A stretch of 64,000 nt of DNA from Pseudomonadota bacterium. GTDB taxonomy: Bacteria > Pseudomonadota > Gammaproteobacteria > Xanthomonadales > Xanthomonadaceae. The stretch spans positions 1 through 64,000 of the forward strand of contig JAEZYE010000042.1 of the NCBI GenBank assembly GCA_023419315.1, given 5' to 3'. The position numbers and the translations under genes were made by a program. Within the stretch, counting starts at the first letter, position 1. The number at the start of each line of letters is the position of its first letter. This document shows positions 51,758 through 62,108 of the stretch, piece by piece. Below the pieces are notes generated by a model. The model was given only the letters and a program-made list of their open reading frames with translations, did not search any database and was not told where the DNA came from.

Positions 51758-52786
51758 GTGACCGACGACACGATGCCTCCTTCCCGTTTTCGCGCCTGGC
51801 GCGGCCTCGCCTTCCTGCTGCTGATACTCGGGCTGGCGGCTGCGGCGGTGCTGGGCTGGCGGGCATGGCAGGCGCGTGATTCCCGGGAGCAGGCGCGTGC
51901 AGCCGACGGAGCGCAGCGGGTCGCGGCGCTGGAGCAGCGCATGGAATCGTTGCGCCGCGATCAACGCACGCTCAACCAACGATTGCAGGACGCCGTAGCC
52001 ACCAACCGCGTGCTGCGCGATGAAGTGCTCGGGCTGGGCCAGCGCGGTGCGCTGCTCGAAGAAAGCGTGGCCCGGCTCTCTGATCCGAGCCGTCACGGTG
52101 CCCAGGCGTTGCGGCTGGATGAAGCCGAACTGCTGCTGACGCTGGGCGGCCAGCGCCTGCGCGTGGCGGATGATCTGGACGGCGCCCGCCGCGCCTATGC
52201 GTTGGCCGCGGGTGTGCTCGACGGCATCGATGACTATCGATTGCTCAACCTCAAACAGGTGCTCAAGCAGGAACGTGCGGCGCTGGAATCGCTGGGCGAG
52301 GGACCGCGTGTCCGCGCGGAGCGTCAACTGGATGCATTGGCCGCCCGGCTCGATGCGCTGCCGGACGACACGCGACCGATGGCGACCGACACACGTTCCA
52401 AATGGCAGCGCTGGCTCGCGCCGCTCATGCAGGTCCGGACCACGCGCGCCGCCGGTGTCGTCACGCCGTCTGATCGCGACGCCGCCGAAGCTGCATTGCG
52501 GATCGAGGTCAGTCTTGCGCGCGCGGCGCTCGAGCGCGCCGACCGGACCGGCTTCGACGCAGCGCTTGATCGCATCGGGATGTGGACGCTGCGGCTGTGG
52601 CCGGAATCGCCGGCGCGGGCGCAGATCCGCCAGCAGATCGCGACATTGAAGCAGCAGCCGTTGCGCAGCGCGACGCCCGTCCTCGGCAGTACGCTGGAGC
52701 AGTTGCAGGCCCTGCGCAACGCTGGACTGAGACTGTCGCCCGCGCCTTCCTCGCCCACGATGAGCTTGCCGGAGACCACGCCATGA
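51758..52786 (+). CDS. hemX: HemX (uroporphyrinogen-III C-methyltransferase-like membrane protein)
   Basis: 342 residues: short cytoplasmic head, one membrane helix (RGLAFLLLILGLAAAAVLGW), then a large periplasmic part with a coiled coil (about 45-110) and helical repeats, as in proteobacterial HemX. Despite the annotation name, no methyltransferase motif is present; HemX is thought to assist haem synthesis. GTG 51758 has an AAGGA site eight bases upstream. Overlaps hemY by 4 nt. Confidence 0.88.
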   Translation: MTDDTMPPSRFRAWRGLAFLLLILGLAAAAVLGWRAWQARDSREQARAADGAQRVAALEQRMESLRRDQRTLNQRLQDAVATNRVLRDEVLGLGQRGALLEESVARLSDPSRHGAQALRLDEAELLLTLGGQRLRVADDLDGARRAYALAAGVLDGIDDYRLLNLKQVLKQERAALESLGEGPRVRAERQLDALAARLDALPDDTRPMATDTRSKWQRWLAPLMQVRTTRAAGVVTPSDRDAAEAALRIEVSLARAALERADRTGFDAALDRIGMWTLRLWPESPARAQIRQQIATLKQQPLRSATPVLGSTLEQLQALRNAGLRLSPAPSSPTMSLPETTP

Positions 52787-54048
52787 AGATCTTCCGCACC
52801 ACGCTCGTCCTGTTGATGCTGGTCGCGCTGGGCGTGCTGGCGGCACAGTGGCTGGCGAGCCAGGAACACATGCGCGACTTCGGGCGCGTATTCGTGCAGT
52901 TCGGTGGCTACGACTGGGAAACCGACGTCCCGCGTGCAGTGATTTCATTGCTGCTGGTCGGCTTCGTGCTGTGGCTGATCTGGAAGCTCGTCGCGCTGCC
53001 GTTCCGCACCTGGGGCCGCTATCGGCGGAAGCAGGCGCGTGCGCGCCTGATCGAAGGGCTGGATGCCTTGCACGCCGGTCAGTGGACGCGTGCGGAAAAG
53101 CTGCTCGACAAAGCCGCGGAAGATGCCGAGGTGGGCGCAATCGCGCGGGTGGCTGCCGTGCGCGCGGCGGACGCACGTGGCGATGACGCCGCGGCACAGC
53201 GAAGGCTGGATGAGTTGGCGGCCCGCAATGCCTCTGCGCATGCGTTGCTGGTCGCCGAACGCGCGCTGGCAAGGCAATCCCCGGCGGAAGCGCTGGGCGC
53301 GCTCGATGCTGCGCATGTCCAGCCACTTCCGCCACGCGGCCTCGCGCTGCGTTCCGAAGCCCTGGTTGCGCTGGCGCGCAGCGGCGAAGCGTACGGCCTG
53401 CTGGGCGCGATGAAGCAGCAGCAGTCACTGTCGCCTGCCCGGCTGGCTGTCCTGGAAATCCAGTTGGCAGCGCAATCGGTCCGCGAGGCCGGCGATGCCA
53501 ACGTGCTGGCCGAACGCTGGGAATCGTTGCCCAAGGCGTTGCGCAACGAACCGCCTGTCGTGGCGGCCTACGCCGAACGTGCCGCGGCAATGCGCTGGGA
53601 CGATGCCGCCATCCGCAGCCTCGAATCCGCGATCGACGCGCGCTGGGACGAATCGCTGGTGGCGCTGTATGGCCAATTGCCGGTGGGCAAATCCGACTCG
53701 CGTCGGGCCAGCGCGCAGCGCTGGTTGCAGGCCCACTCGGACAGTCCGGCGCTGCTGGTCACGCTGGCACGGTTGGCGCGCCAGCAAGGTCAATGGCCGC
53801 AGGCGCAGGAGTTCCTGCACCGCGCGCTCGCGCAGGGCGCCAATGCAGAAGCCTGGGAAGAACTCGGCGAAAGCTTTGCAGCGGCGGGGGACGCGAACTC
53901 GGCGCAGCTGAGCTACGTCAATGCTCTGCGCGTGCGTCGCGGACAGGCTGCGGTTGAATTGCCGGGACGTGACCTGCGGCAGAAGATCTTCGATCAGGCC
54001 GTCGGCGAGGAACGCGACGAACACGGCCTGCCGCGCCTGCGCAGCTGA
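52783..54048 (+). CDS. hemY: HemY, haem-biosynthesis-associated TPR membrane protein
   Basis: 421 residues: two N-terminal membrane helices (about 5-23 and 44-68) around the conserved VFVQFGGYDWETDVPRAVISLL, followed by TPR-like helical repeats to the C-terminus. Not the Bacillus protoporphyrinogen oxidase of the same name. Last gene of hemD-hemX-hemY. Confidence 0.9.
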   Translation: MKIFRTTLVLLMLVALGVLAAQWLASQEHMRDFGRVFVQFGGYDWETDVPRAVISLLLVGFVLWLIWKLVALPFRTWGRYRRKQARARLIEGLDALHAGQWTRAEKLLDKAAEDAEVGAIARVAAVRAADARGDDAAAQRRLDELAARNASAHALLVAERALARQSPAEALGALDAAHVQPLPPRGLALRSEALVALARSGEAYGLLGAMKQQQSLSPARLAVLEIQLAAQSVREAGDANVLAERWESLPKALRNEPPVVAAYAERAAAMRWDDAAIRSLESAIDARWDESLVALYGQLPVGKSDSRRASAQRWLQAHSDSPALLVTLARLARQQGQWPQAQEFLHRALAQGANAEAWEELGESFAAAGDANSAQLSYVNALRVRRGQAAVELPGRDLRQKIFDQAVGEERDEHGLPRLRS

Positions 54049-54073
54049 GGCAATTCTGTTTGTCATCTGAATC

Positions 54074-54096
54074 GGGGCGAAGCAGGTTCGCCCCTT
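54074..54096 (+). terminator. Probable terminator after hemY
   Basis: GGGGCGAA (54074-54081) and TTCGCCCC (54087-54094) with a GCAGG loop, followed by TT. A competing stem GCAGG/CCTGC overlaps it. Weak T-tract. Confidence 0.55.
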
Positions 54097-54188
54097 GCCT
54101 GCGGCACGCAAACGAACGCATGAAGGCGGTAGCGTCCACGTCCGATCAGGTCATTGCGTAAGTTGCCGGGCAGCCACCCGGCCCCGAT

Positions 54189-55469
54189 TCAGCGCTCCAG
54201 AATCGCAACGACGCCCATGCCACCGGCGGTACAGATCGAGATCAGGCAGCGGCCGCCGCCACGTTGCTTGAGTTCCTTCGCGGCAGTGGCGACGATGCGC
54301 GCGCCCGTCGCCGCAAACGGATGTCCGGTCGCCAGCGAGGAGCCGTTGGGATTCAACCGGGCCGGGTCGATGCGGCCCAGCGGCGCGTCCAGGCCGAGGC
54401 GATTGCGGCAGTAGTCCTCGCTCTCCCACGCACGCAGCGTGCACAGTACCTGTGCGGCGAACGCCTCGTGGATTTCGTAGAAGTCGAAATCCTGCAGGCT
54501 CAACCCGTGCCGCTTGAGCATCTCGGGAACAGCGACCGTCGGCGCCATCAGCAGGCCTTCGCCGTGCACGAAATCGACGGCGGACACCTGCGCATCACGC
54601 AGATAGGCCAGCGGCTCGTGACCGTGCGCTCGCGCCCAGTCTTCGCTCGCCAGCAACACCGCCGCGGCGCCGTCGGTCAGCGGGGTCGAATTGGCCGCCG
54701 TCAGGGTGCCGCGGCCGGAGACCTTGTCGAACGCCGGCTTGAGCGTGGCCAGTTTTTCCAGCGACGTATCCGGTCGCAGGATGTTGTCGCGCTCGACGCC
54801 GCGGAACGGTGCGATCAGATCCGCAAAGAACCCGCGCTCGTACGCGGCGGCCAGCTTGAGGTGCGAAGACACCGCGAGCTCGTCCTGCGAATCACGCGAG
54901 ATGTTCCATTCCTTCGCCATGTCTTCGCAGTGATCACCCATGCTCTTGCCGGTGCGCGGCTCGGCGACACCGGGAAACTCGGGCTTGAGCTCACTGATCT
55001 TGAAGCCCTTCACCAGCGTGCGGATCTTGTCCTGCGTGGTCTTCGCGCGATTGGCGGCGAGGATGCGCGCCCGCAGTTTCTTGCCGTAGACGATCGGCAC
55101 GTCGGACGTGGTGTCCGAACCTCCACCGATGCCGGATTCGATCTGGCCCAGCGCAATCTTGTTGGCGATCGTGATGATGCTGTCGAGGCTGGTACCGCAG
55201 GCGCGCTGCAGGGTGATGCCCGGCGTCAGCGGCGACAGGCCGGACGAAAGCGCCGCCTCGCGGCCGAGGTTCCAGTCGCTGGAATGCTTGATCACCGCAC
55301 CCATCGCGACTTCGCCGAGCTGCTGCCCGTGCAGGCCGAAACGCTCCACCAGCGCGCCTAGCGTGCGCACCGACATGCCCAGGTTCCCCACATCCGCATA
55401 TGCCGTGTTCTGGCGGCAGAACGGAATGCGGACGCCGCCGAGGATGGCGACGGGACGGGCAACTGGCAT
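54189..55469 (-). CDS. Acetyl-CoA C-acyltransferase (FadI-like thiolase)
   Basis: Thiolytic cleavage of 3-ketoacyl-CoA in beta-oxidation. 426 residues from ATG 55469 (GAGG upstream). Nucleophilic Cys91 in LQRACGTSLDS, His in EIHEAFAAQVL, and second Cys in ISICTAGGMG; NGSSLATGHPFAATGAR is the thiolase signature. The length and HEAFAAQ match the FadI branch. No fadJ partner is adjacent. Confidence 0.92.
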   Translation of the reverse strand: MPVARPVAILGGVRIPFCRQNTAYADVGNLGMSVRTLGALVERFGLHGQQLGEVAMGAVIKHSSDWNLGREAALSSGLSPLTPGITLQRACGTSLDSIITIANKIALGQIESGIGGGSDTTSDVPIVYGKKLRARILAANRAKTTQDKIRTLVKGFKISELKPEFPGVAEPRTGKSMGDHCEDMAKEWNISRDSQDELAVSSHLKLAAAYERGFFADLIAPFRGVERDNILRPDTSLEKLATLKPAFDKVSGRGTLTAANSTPLTDGAAAVLLASEDWARAHGHEPLAYLRDAQVSAVDFVHGEGLLMAPTVAVPEMLKRHGLSLQDFDFYEIHEAFAAQVLCTLRAWESEDYCRNRLGLDAPLGRIDPARLNPNGSSLATGHPFAATGARIVATAAKELKQRGGGRCLISICTAGGMGVVAILER

Positions 55470-55565
55470 GGAGGACCTCATCGGCAGACGGCTGAATCGG
55501 ACGCCGCGGCGGCGGCAGGCATAATGCAAGTGTAAGGCTCCCCATCATCATCGCCAAACACCGAC

Positions 55566-56453
55566 ATGACTGCTTCAGACAACATTGCCTGCATACGCGG
55601 ATTTCTAGCGCTCGAGCTTTCCGCCGGCGGCGCGCCGAACGTGGCTGCGCTGCGTCCTGCAGAGGCAGGCGTGCTGGTCGAACGCGTCGGTCGCGATCTG
55701 GCCATGCTGGTGCCTGAAATCCGCGAACTCGATCTTGCTCTGGCCACGGCGCATTTCGATCCGGCCGAAGCCCTGCGACCTGGCTGGCCGCTGCACATGC
55801 GTCTGGAAGAACTGCATCAGCGTGCTCCGGGCCGCAACAGCGGGCCGCGCTTGATCGCGTTCGGTGCGGACGAGAACGGTGACATCCCGTTGCCGTTCCA
55901 GGCGGCGGATGACCTTCGCGGCGGACCGCTGCGCCTGCTGCCGTTCGTCCTCACGGGCAGCGATGACCATACGCTCGCATCCGTGGCCGAACGGTTGGAA
56001 GAAGTGCTGCTGGAAACCGGGATGGCGCAGGCCGATACCGCGCTGCTGGTACAGCAGGCGTTCGACGCGCAGATCGAACACGCGCGCTACCTGACGCTGC
56101 ACGATCTCGCCGCGATGACCGCCATGCAGTACGGCCACGGCGGACTCGATGCACTGTGGCCGATCATCGAAACCGCGCTGCTCGCGCCGGAACAGGATGC
56201 GTGGCTGGATGCGCCGCCGGAACCGCTGTTGCGCTACACCGATGGCGAAGTCCGGATCGCGCTGCTTGAACCCGCCGCGTGGCGCAAGCGCTACGCGCCC
56301 GATGAATCCACCGACGAACGCCTGGAACGCGCGTACCAGTTCTTCCAGGCGCGCCAGCAGCAGTTCGCCGCGGTGCTGGAAGCGCATGGCATCCCGGTGA
56401 CCTTCGCGCATTGTCCTGCCGCCGAGGATCCCTGCCAGGCCTTGATCGCCTGA
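55566..56453 (+). CDS. Protein of unknown function
   Basis: 295 residues, soluble, no signal peptide, no motif I recognise. Mixed alpha/beta with conserved-looking stretches (ALRPGWPLHMRLEELHQRAPG, LRLLPFVLTG and a central FDAQIEHARYLTLHDLAAMTAMQYGH with histidines). The codon pattern and a CATAAT -10-like box at 55520-55525 support a real gene. Divergent from the thiolase. Two cysteines near the C-terminus (FAHCPAAEDPCQ) may bind metal. Confidence 0.7.
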   Translation: MTASDNIACIRGFLALELSAGGAPNVAALRPAEAGVLVERVGRDLAMLVPEIRELDLALATAHFDPAEALRPGWPLHMRLEELHQRAPGRNSGPRLIAFGADENGDIPLPFQAADDLRGGPLRLLPFVLTGSDDHTLASVAERLEEVLLETGMAQADTALLVQQAFDAQIEHARYLTLHDLAAMTAMQYGHGGLDALWPIIETALLAPEQDAWLDAPPEPLLRYTDGEVRIALLEPAAWRKRYAPDESTDERLERAYQFFQARQQQFAAVLEAHGIPVTFAHCPAAEDPCQALIA

Positions 56454-56464
56454 TTGCAGGGAAT

Positions 56465-56495
56465 CGACGCACGCGCCTGACCGGTGCGTGCGTCG
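56465..56495. terminator. Hairpin between convergent genes
   Basis: CGACGCACGC (56465-56474) and GCGTGCGTCG (56486-56495) are a perfect 10-bp stem with an 11-nt loop, between the unknown gene and sodC. Only GGTTTC follows on the plus strand. Confidence 0.6.
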
Positions 56496-56508
56496 GGTTT
56501 CGCGAACG

Positions 56509-57060
56509 TTACTGCGCCGCAATCACGCCGCACGCCACGCGGGCGCCGGCATTGCCCGCGGGCTGGCTGCTGTAGTCATCCGGCGAGGCGTGCACGACGA
56601 GCGCGCGATTGGCGATGTCGTTCGCTGCGCCACCGCCCAGGGTGACGCCGCGCACGTGCACATTCACCTTCGCCACGCCTTCGGCGTTGGCGACGATGTT
56701 GTCCATGTCGCCGGCATGATGCGCTCCGGCATTGGCACGGCCGTGTGCGGTTCCGGCGGGATTGAAGTGCGGACCCGCGCTGCTGGCATCGGCGGCGCTG
56801 CAGTCGCCTTTCTCGTGCACATGGAAACCGTGCGTGCTGTTCGCGGGCAGGCCGCCGACTTCACCGGTGAGATGCACGCCGTCGCTCATCGGCATCAGCG
56901 TGATGCGGCCGCTGACCAGACTGCCCGATGCGGAGGCGAGGTTCGCCACGCCCTGTCTGGCGGTGCTGCTGGCCTGCGGCGCCGCGGGCGTCGGCGCCGG
57001 TGAACTGCCGCAAGCGGTGAGGCCCAGTGCCGCCGCCGCGGCCAACAATGCGATGCGCAT
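56509..57060 (-). CDS. sodC: Superoxide dismutase [Cu-Zn], lipoprotein
   Basis: Removes superoxide in the periplasm. 183 residues with a lipoprotein signal (MRIALLAAAAALGLTACGSS, lipid Cys17). Copper and zinc ligands are visible in HGFHVHEKGDC, GPHFNPAGTAHG, the following AGAHHAGDMDN, and VVHASPDDY; the disulfide cysteine near the end is in ARVACGVIAA. AGGAGA precedes ATG 57060. Confidence 0.94.
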   Translation of the reverse strand: MRIALLAAAAALGLTACGSSPAPTPAAPQASSTARQGVANLASASGSLVSGRITLMPMSDGVHLTGEVGGLPANSTHGFHVHEKGDCSAADASSAGPHFNPAGTAHGRANAGAHHAGDMDNIVANAEGVAKVNVHVRGVTLGGGAANDIANRALVVHASPDDYSSQPAGNAGARVACGVIAAQ

Positions 57061-57145
57061 GTGCGTGTCTCCTGTGTGTGGCGAAGCGCAGCACCGTAAC
57101 CAGACCGTCATTCAGGCGCAATGAAAACGGAATGCGATGCGCGGC

Positions 57146-58574
<1,429 letters not shown>

Positions 58575-58585
<11 letters not shown>

Positions 58586-59648
58586 GGCGTTCCTCTTCGG
58601 CTTCCGGCGCCTGCGGCAGCAGCAGGGTGAAGACGGTGTGGCCGGGACGCGAGCGGTAACTCAGCGTGCCGCGATGTTCGCGCGCGACCTGTTGCGCCAG
58701 CGCCAGGCCCAGCCCGGTGCCTTCGGCGCGCCCGCTGACCAAGGGCAGGAACAGGTGTTCGGCCAGTTCTTCGGGCACACCGCGACCGTCATCGATGATC
58801 TCCACCCGCAGCGCCATCGCGTGCAGGTGATCGTGGATGCGCGAACCGTGTTCGACGCGGGTGCGCAGGATCACGTTGCCTGCGCCCGCCTGGATGGCGT
58901 TGCGGACCAGGTTCCAGACCGCCTGGGTGAGGCGATCGGCATCGCCGGGAAGTTCCGGCAGGCTGGGGTCGTAATCGCGCTGCAGGCGCACGGACCAGCC
59001 GCCTTCGGTTTCCGCCAGCCGCAGCACGCGCTCCAGCACGGCGTGGATGTTGAGCAAGGCGTGCGGCCGCTGCGGCGCGGGTGAGAGCAACTGATCGAGC
59101 AGGCCGTTGAGGCGCTCGGTTTCCGATTCGATCAGGGCGATGAGTTCACGCTCGTCTTCGCTGCCGTCACGCTGTTGTGCGCGGCGCGCCAGCAACTGGG
59201 CTGCACCCTTGAGGCCGGCGAGCGGATTGCGCAGCTCGTGCGCCAACCCCTTCAGTGCGGCGCTCAATGCGCTCGGCAGGGCCTGGCCGGGGTCGGCGCT
59301 GGGGAATTCATCGACCGGATGCGCTTCCAGCAGCCAACCGCCGGCTTCCATGCGCGACAACCAGCCTTCGGCGAAACGTGGCGCTTCCCCGGGCATGCCC
59401 AGCGCCATGCGATGCAGGCGCAGGATGTCGCGGTCTGTGTTTTCGAGGAAGCGCGCCATGGCGTCGCCTTCAATCTCCAGTGCCGCCAGCGGTTGTCCAA
59501 GCAATCGGCGCGCGCTGACACCCAGCCAGCGGGCGAACGCGGCATTGACGCCGCCGATGTGTCCGCTGGCGTCGGCCCAGGCGACCGGCGTGCTGAGCGC
59601 GTCGGTGTCGGGCGGAATCATCGGGAGGGGAAGTGCCGGGGACGACAT
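58575..59648 (-). CDS. ntrB: Nitrogen regulation sensor kinase NtrB (GlnL)
   Basis: 357 residues: N-terminal PAS domain (about 15-120), HisKA with phospho-acceptor His in LAHELRNPLAGLKGAA, and HATPase with NLVRNAIQAG, DDGRGVPEEL and GTGLGLALAQ. Cytoplasmic, no membrane helix. Phosphorylates NtrC and is controlled by PII. A palindromic NtrC-like site begins at its first codon (59646-59668). Confidence 0.94.
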
Positions 59649-59668
59649 TGCACCAGTTTAGTGCAATG
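59646..59668. promoter_or_regulatory. NtrC-type palindrome before ntrB
   Basis: Perfect 8-bp arms CATTGCAC and GTGCAATG around a 7-nt spacer. The inner TGCACCA-GTT-TAGTGCA differs from the enteric NtrC consensus TGCACC(A)-N3-(T)GGTGCA at one position. It spans the amtB-ntrB gap and overlaps the ntrB start codon, a place suited to autoregulation. Confidence 0.65.
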
Positions 59669-59684
59669 CCGTCCCGGCAAGCGG

Positions 59685-61184
59685 TCAGGCCTCGTAGGCC
59701 GATTCACCGTGCGAGGTGATGTCCAGGCCTTCGCGTTCGGCTTCTTCGGCCACGCGCAGGCCGAACACCAGTCGGGCGATCAGGAACGACACCACCGACA
59801 CCACGCCGATCCACACGATGGTGATGCCCACGCCCAGCGCCTGGATGCCGACCTGCGTGGCGATGTCGTAGCCGTCACCCTTCACGCCGCCCAGCGACGC
59901 CGCGCTGAAGACGCCGGTGAGGATCGCGCCGACGATGCCGCCCAGTCCGTGTACGCCGAAGACGTCCAGGCTGTCATCGGCCCCCAGCAGGCGCTTGAGG
60001 CCATTGACGCCCCAGACGCAGATCACGCCTGCCGCCAGGCCGATGACGATCGCGCCGAAAGGACCGACCGTGCCACACGCCGGCGTGATGCCGACAAGAC
60101 CGGCCACGGCGCCGGAGGCCACGCCCAGCGCCGAGGATTTGCCCTTGGTGAACTTCTCGGTCAACGCCCAGCCGAGGATCGCCGCGGCGGTCGCCAGCAA
60201 GGTGTTGAGGAAGGCCAGCGCCGCGCCCGCATTCGCTTCCAGGTTGGAGCCGGCGTTGAAGCCGAACCAGCCCACCCACAGCAGCGATGCGCCGACGAAC
60301 GTCAGGGTGACGTTGTGCGGCTTCAGCGCTTCACGGCCGAAGCCCAGCCGTTTGCCGACTAAGTAGGCACCGATCAGGCCGGCGATGCCGGCGTTGATGT
60401 GCACGACCGTGCCACCGGCGAAATCCAGCGCACCCTTCTCGAACAGGAAGCCACCGGCCGCCCACACCATGTGCGCCAGCGGCAGATAGCCGAAGGTGAA
60501 CCACAACACCGAGAACAGCAGCACCGCGGCGAACTTCATGCGTTCGGCGAATGCGCCGACGATCAGCGCACCGGTGATGCCGGCGAACGTGGCCTGGAAG
60601 CCGACGAATACGTACTCCGGCAGGCTGACGCCCGCGGTGAACGTGGCCGCCAGCGATTCCAGCGTCACGCCCTTGAGCAGCGCCTTGTCGAGGTTGCCGA
60701 TCCACGCTCCTTCGCCCGAGAACGCCAGGCTGTAGCCGTAGATCACCCACAGGATCACCAGCAGGGAAAACACGGTGATGACCTGGATCAGCACCGACAG
60801 CACGTTCTTCGAACGCACCATGCCGCCGTAGAACAGCGCCAGGCCGGGCACCACCATCAGCAGCACCAGCAGCGTGGATGTGAGCATCCAGGCGACGTCG
60901 CCTTTTTCCACGACCGGCGGCGCTTCCGCCTCAGGCGTCGGCGCGGTCGCGGTGACGTCGCCGTCGGCCGGCGCGGCGAGCTGATCGGAGACATCCGCCG
61001 GTGCGGCCGGCGGCGTGGTTTCGGCCGGAACCGCGGCGGCGGTTTCCTGGCCGGTCGGTGGCGGCGCGGCGGGATCCTGCGCGAACGCATGGCCCATCAC
61101 GCCCAACGTCATCGCGCCGCACAGCGCGGCCAGACAAAATGCTTGCGCACGGGTCTTCCACCCGTCGAACAGTCGAGTCTTCAT
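59685..61184 (-). CDS. amtB: Ammonium transporter AmtB
   Basis: Trimeric inner-membrane ammonium channel. 499 residues: signal peptide ending AFAQ (about 36), then an unusual Pro/Ala/Thr-rich periplasmic segment (about 37-95), then eleven membrane helices starting at DVAWMLTSTLLVLLM. Family signatures FDFAGGTVVHINAG (here ALDFAGGTVVHINAG), the twin histidines, and HGLGGIVGAILTG are present. glnK precedes it by 14 nt and NtrB follows by 36 nt. The extension is longer than in E. coli AmtB. Confidence 0.95.
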   Translation of the reverse strand: MKTRLFDGWKTRAQAFCLAALCGAMTLGVMGHAFAQDPAAPPPTGQETAAAVPAETTPPAAPADVSDQLAAPADGDVTATAPTPEAEAPPVVEKGDVAWMLTSTLLVLLMVVPGLALFYGGMVRSKNVLSVLIQVITVFSLLVILWVIYGYSLAFSGEGAWIGNLDKALLKGVTLESLAATFTAGVSLPEYVFVGFQATFAGITGALIVGAFAERMKFAAVLLFSVLWFTFGYLPLAHMVWAAGGFLFEKGALDFAGGTVVHINAGIAGLIGAYLVGKRLGFGREALKPHNVTLTFVGASLLWVGWFGFNAGSNLEANAGAALAFLNTLLATAAAILGWALTEKFTKGKSSALGVASGAVAGLVGITPACGTVGPFGAIVIGLAAGVICVWGVNGLKRLLGADDSLDVFGVHGLGGIVGAILTGVFSAASLGGVKGDGYDIATQVGIQALGVGITIVWIGVVSVVSFLIARLVFGLRVAEEAEREGLDITSHGESAYEA

Positions 61185-61198
61185 GGGGGCTCCGAGTG

Positions 61199-61537
61199 TT
61201 AGAGCGCGTCCGCGCCGACTTCGCCGGTGCGGATGCGGATGACCTGATCGATGGTGGTGACGAAGATTTTTCCGTCGCCGATCTTTCCGGTGCCGGCGGC
61301 CTGCTGGATGGCCTCGATGACGGCTTCCAGGCGCTCGTCGGTGACGACGGTTTCGATCTTGATCTTGGGCAGGAAGTCGACGACGTACTCGGCGCCGCGA
61401 TACAGCTCGGTGTGGCCCTTCTGTCGACCGAAGCCCTTGACTTCGGTGACGGTGATGCCCGACACGCCGGCTTGCGACAAGGATTCTCTGACCTCGTCGA
61501 GCTTGAACGGCCGGATGATGGCAGTGATCAGTTTCAT
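61199..61537 (-). CDS. glnK: PII nitrogen regulatory protein GlnK
   Basis: Signal protein that binds ATP/ADP and 2-oxoglutarate and blocks AmtB. 112 residues. The T-loop is complete: uridylylation site Tyr51 in RGAEYVVDFLPK, and the B-loop GTGKIGDGKIFV. The start is ATG 61537 (MKLITAIIRPFKLDEV). The pairing with amtB marks it as GlnK rather than GlnB. Confidence 0.94.
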   Translation of the reverse strand: MKLITAIIRPFKLDEVRESLSQAGVSGITVTEVKGFGRQKGHTELYRGAEYVVDFLPKIKIETVVTDERLEAVIEAIQQAAGTGKIGDGKIFVTTIDQVIRIRTGEVGADAL

Positions 61538-61589
61538 GCGCATACCCCGATGGTGGATGGAACCGGCCGGCCTGTGCCGGCCGGCGGTT

Positions 61590-61721
61590 TCAGGACACCC
61601 GTGCGCGCTGCGTGCAGCCGGCGGACACGTTCTCGGTGCGGATGAACCCATGAACCGCACCTGCTTCCATCGCGATGGTCCGCGACGGAAGAGGGTGACG
61701 TGGGAGGGAGCTGCGGTTCAT
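61590..61721 (-). CDS. Possible 43-residue ORF in the glnA-glnK gap
   Basis: ATG 61721 has an excellent ribosome site (CAGGAGAGATCC). The product opens MNRSSLPRHPLPSRT and ends GCTQRARVS; no family is recognised. The start codon lies inside TGCGGTTCATG (61712-61722), which is the exact complement of CATGAACCGCA at 61649-61659 within the same ORF. It may be a leader peptide, an RNA element or chance. Confidence 0.35.
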   Translation of the reverse strand: MNRSSLPRHPLPSRTIAMEAGAVHGFIRTENVSAGCTQRARVS

Positions 61722-61843
61722 GGATCTCTCCTGTTTTCCCCTGCGTATTGCGGTGTTGCGATCTCCGTGAATCGATGACGTGTGTTGCCCGGCTCCCCAG
61801 CCGGTGTTGCAGGTGTTGCGAAAAAGTTGCGGCGATTGGGCCC

Positions 61844-61856
61844 GGGGGGGGGGGGG
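61844..61856. repeat. Homopolymer of 13 G
   Basis: Thirteen consecutive G in the intergenic region, flanked by GGGCCC on both sides (61838-61843 and 61862-61867). Such tracts are prone to slippage, and also to sequencing error. Confidence 0.85.
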
Positions 61857-61956
61857 TTTGCGGGCCCATGGGCCGCGGTTGCTCAGTGCGCCTGCGGCGT
61901 GCCGCGCAGAGCCGGTGCCTGGCCCTGCGCATGCGTGGTGCTGACGCGATGACGCG

Positions 61957-61995
61957 GCATCAGTTGGCGTAGTACAGCGGGTATTCCAGCGGGTG
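61957..61995 (-). pseudogene. Copy of the glnA 3' end (gene fragment)
   Basis: 39 nt matching glnA positions 62106-62144 at 37 sites. It encodes HPLEYPLYYAN plus stop on the minus strand, against HPLEYQLYYAN in glnA, 149 nt away. Homology stops at once beyond it, so this is a fragment of a duplicated or second glnA. Confidence 0.75.
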
Positions 61996-62108
61996 AGGCA
62001 GGAACGCTTGCGTGGCACTGCCACGCGTCCCTGCCGAACGCCCGCCGCGCTGCGGCGGGCCGGACATCCGCCCCTCCGCTCGCGCCATGGCTGATACGTT
62101 CGAGTGCA

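Noticed and set aside
61886..61899. Possible sigma-54 promoter for glnK on the minus strand (GGCACG with GG-N10-GC spacing)
   Set aside because: The -12 part reads AGGC instead of TTGC and the site is about 350 nt from glnK; too weak to call.
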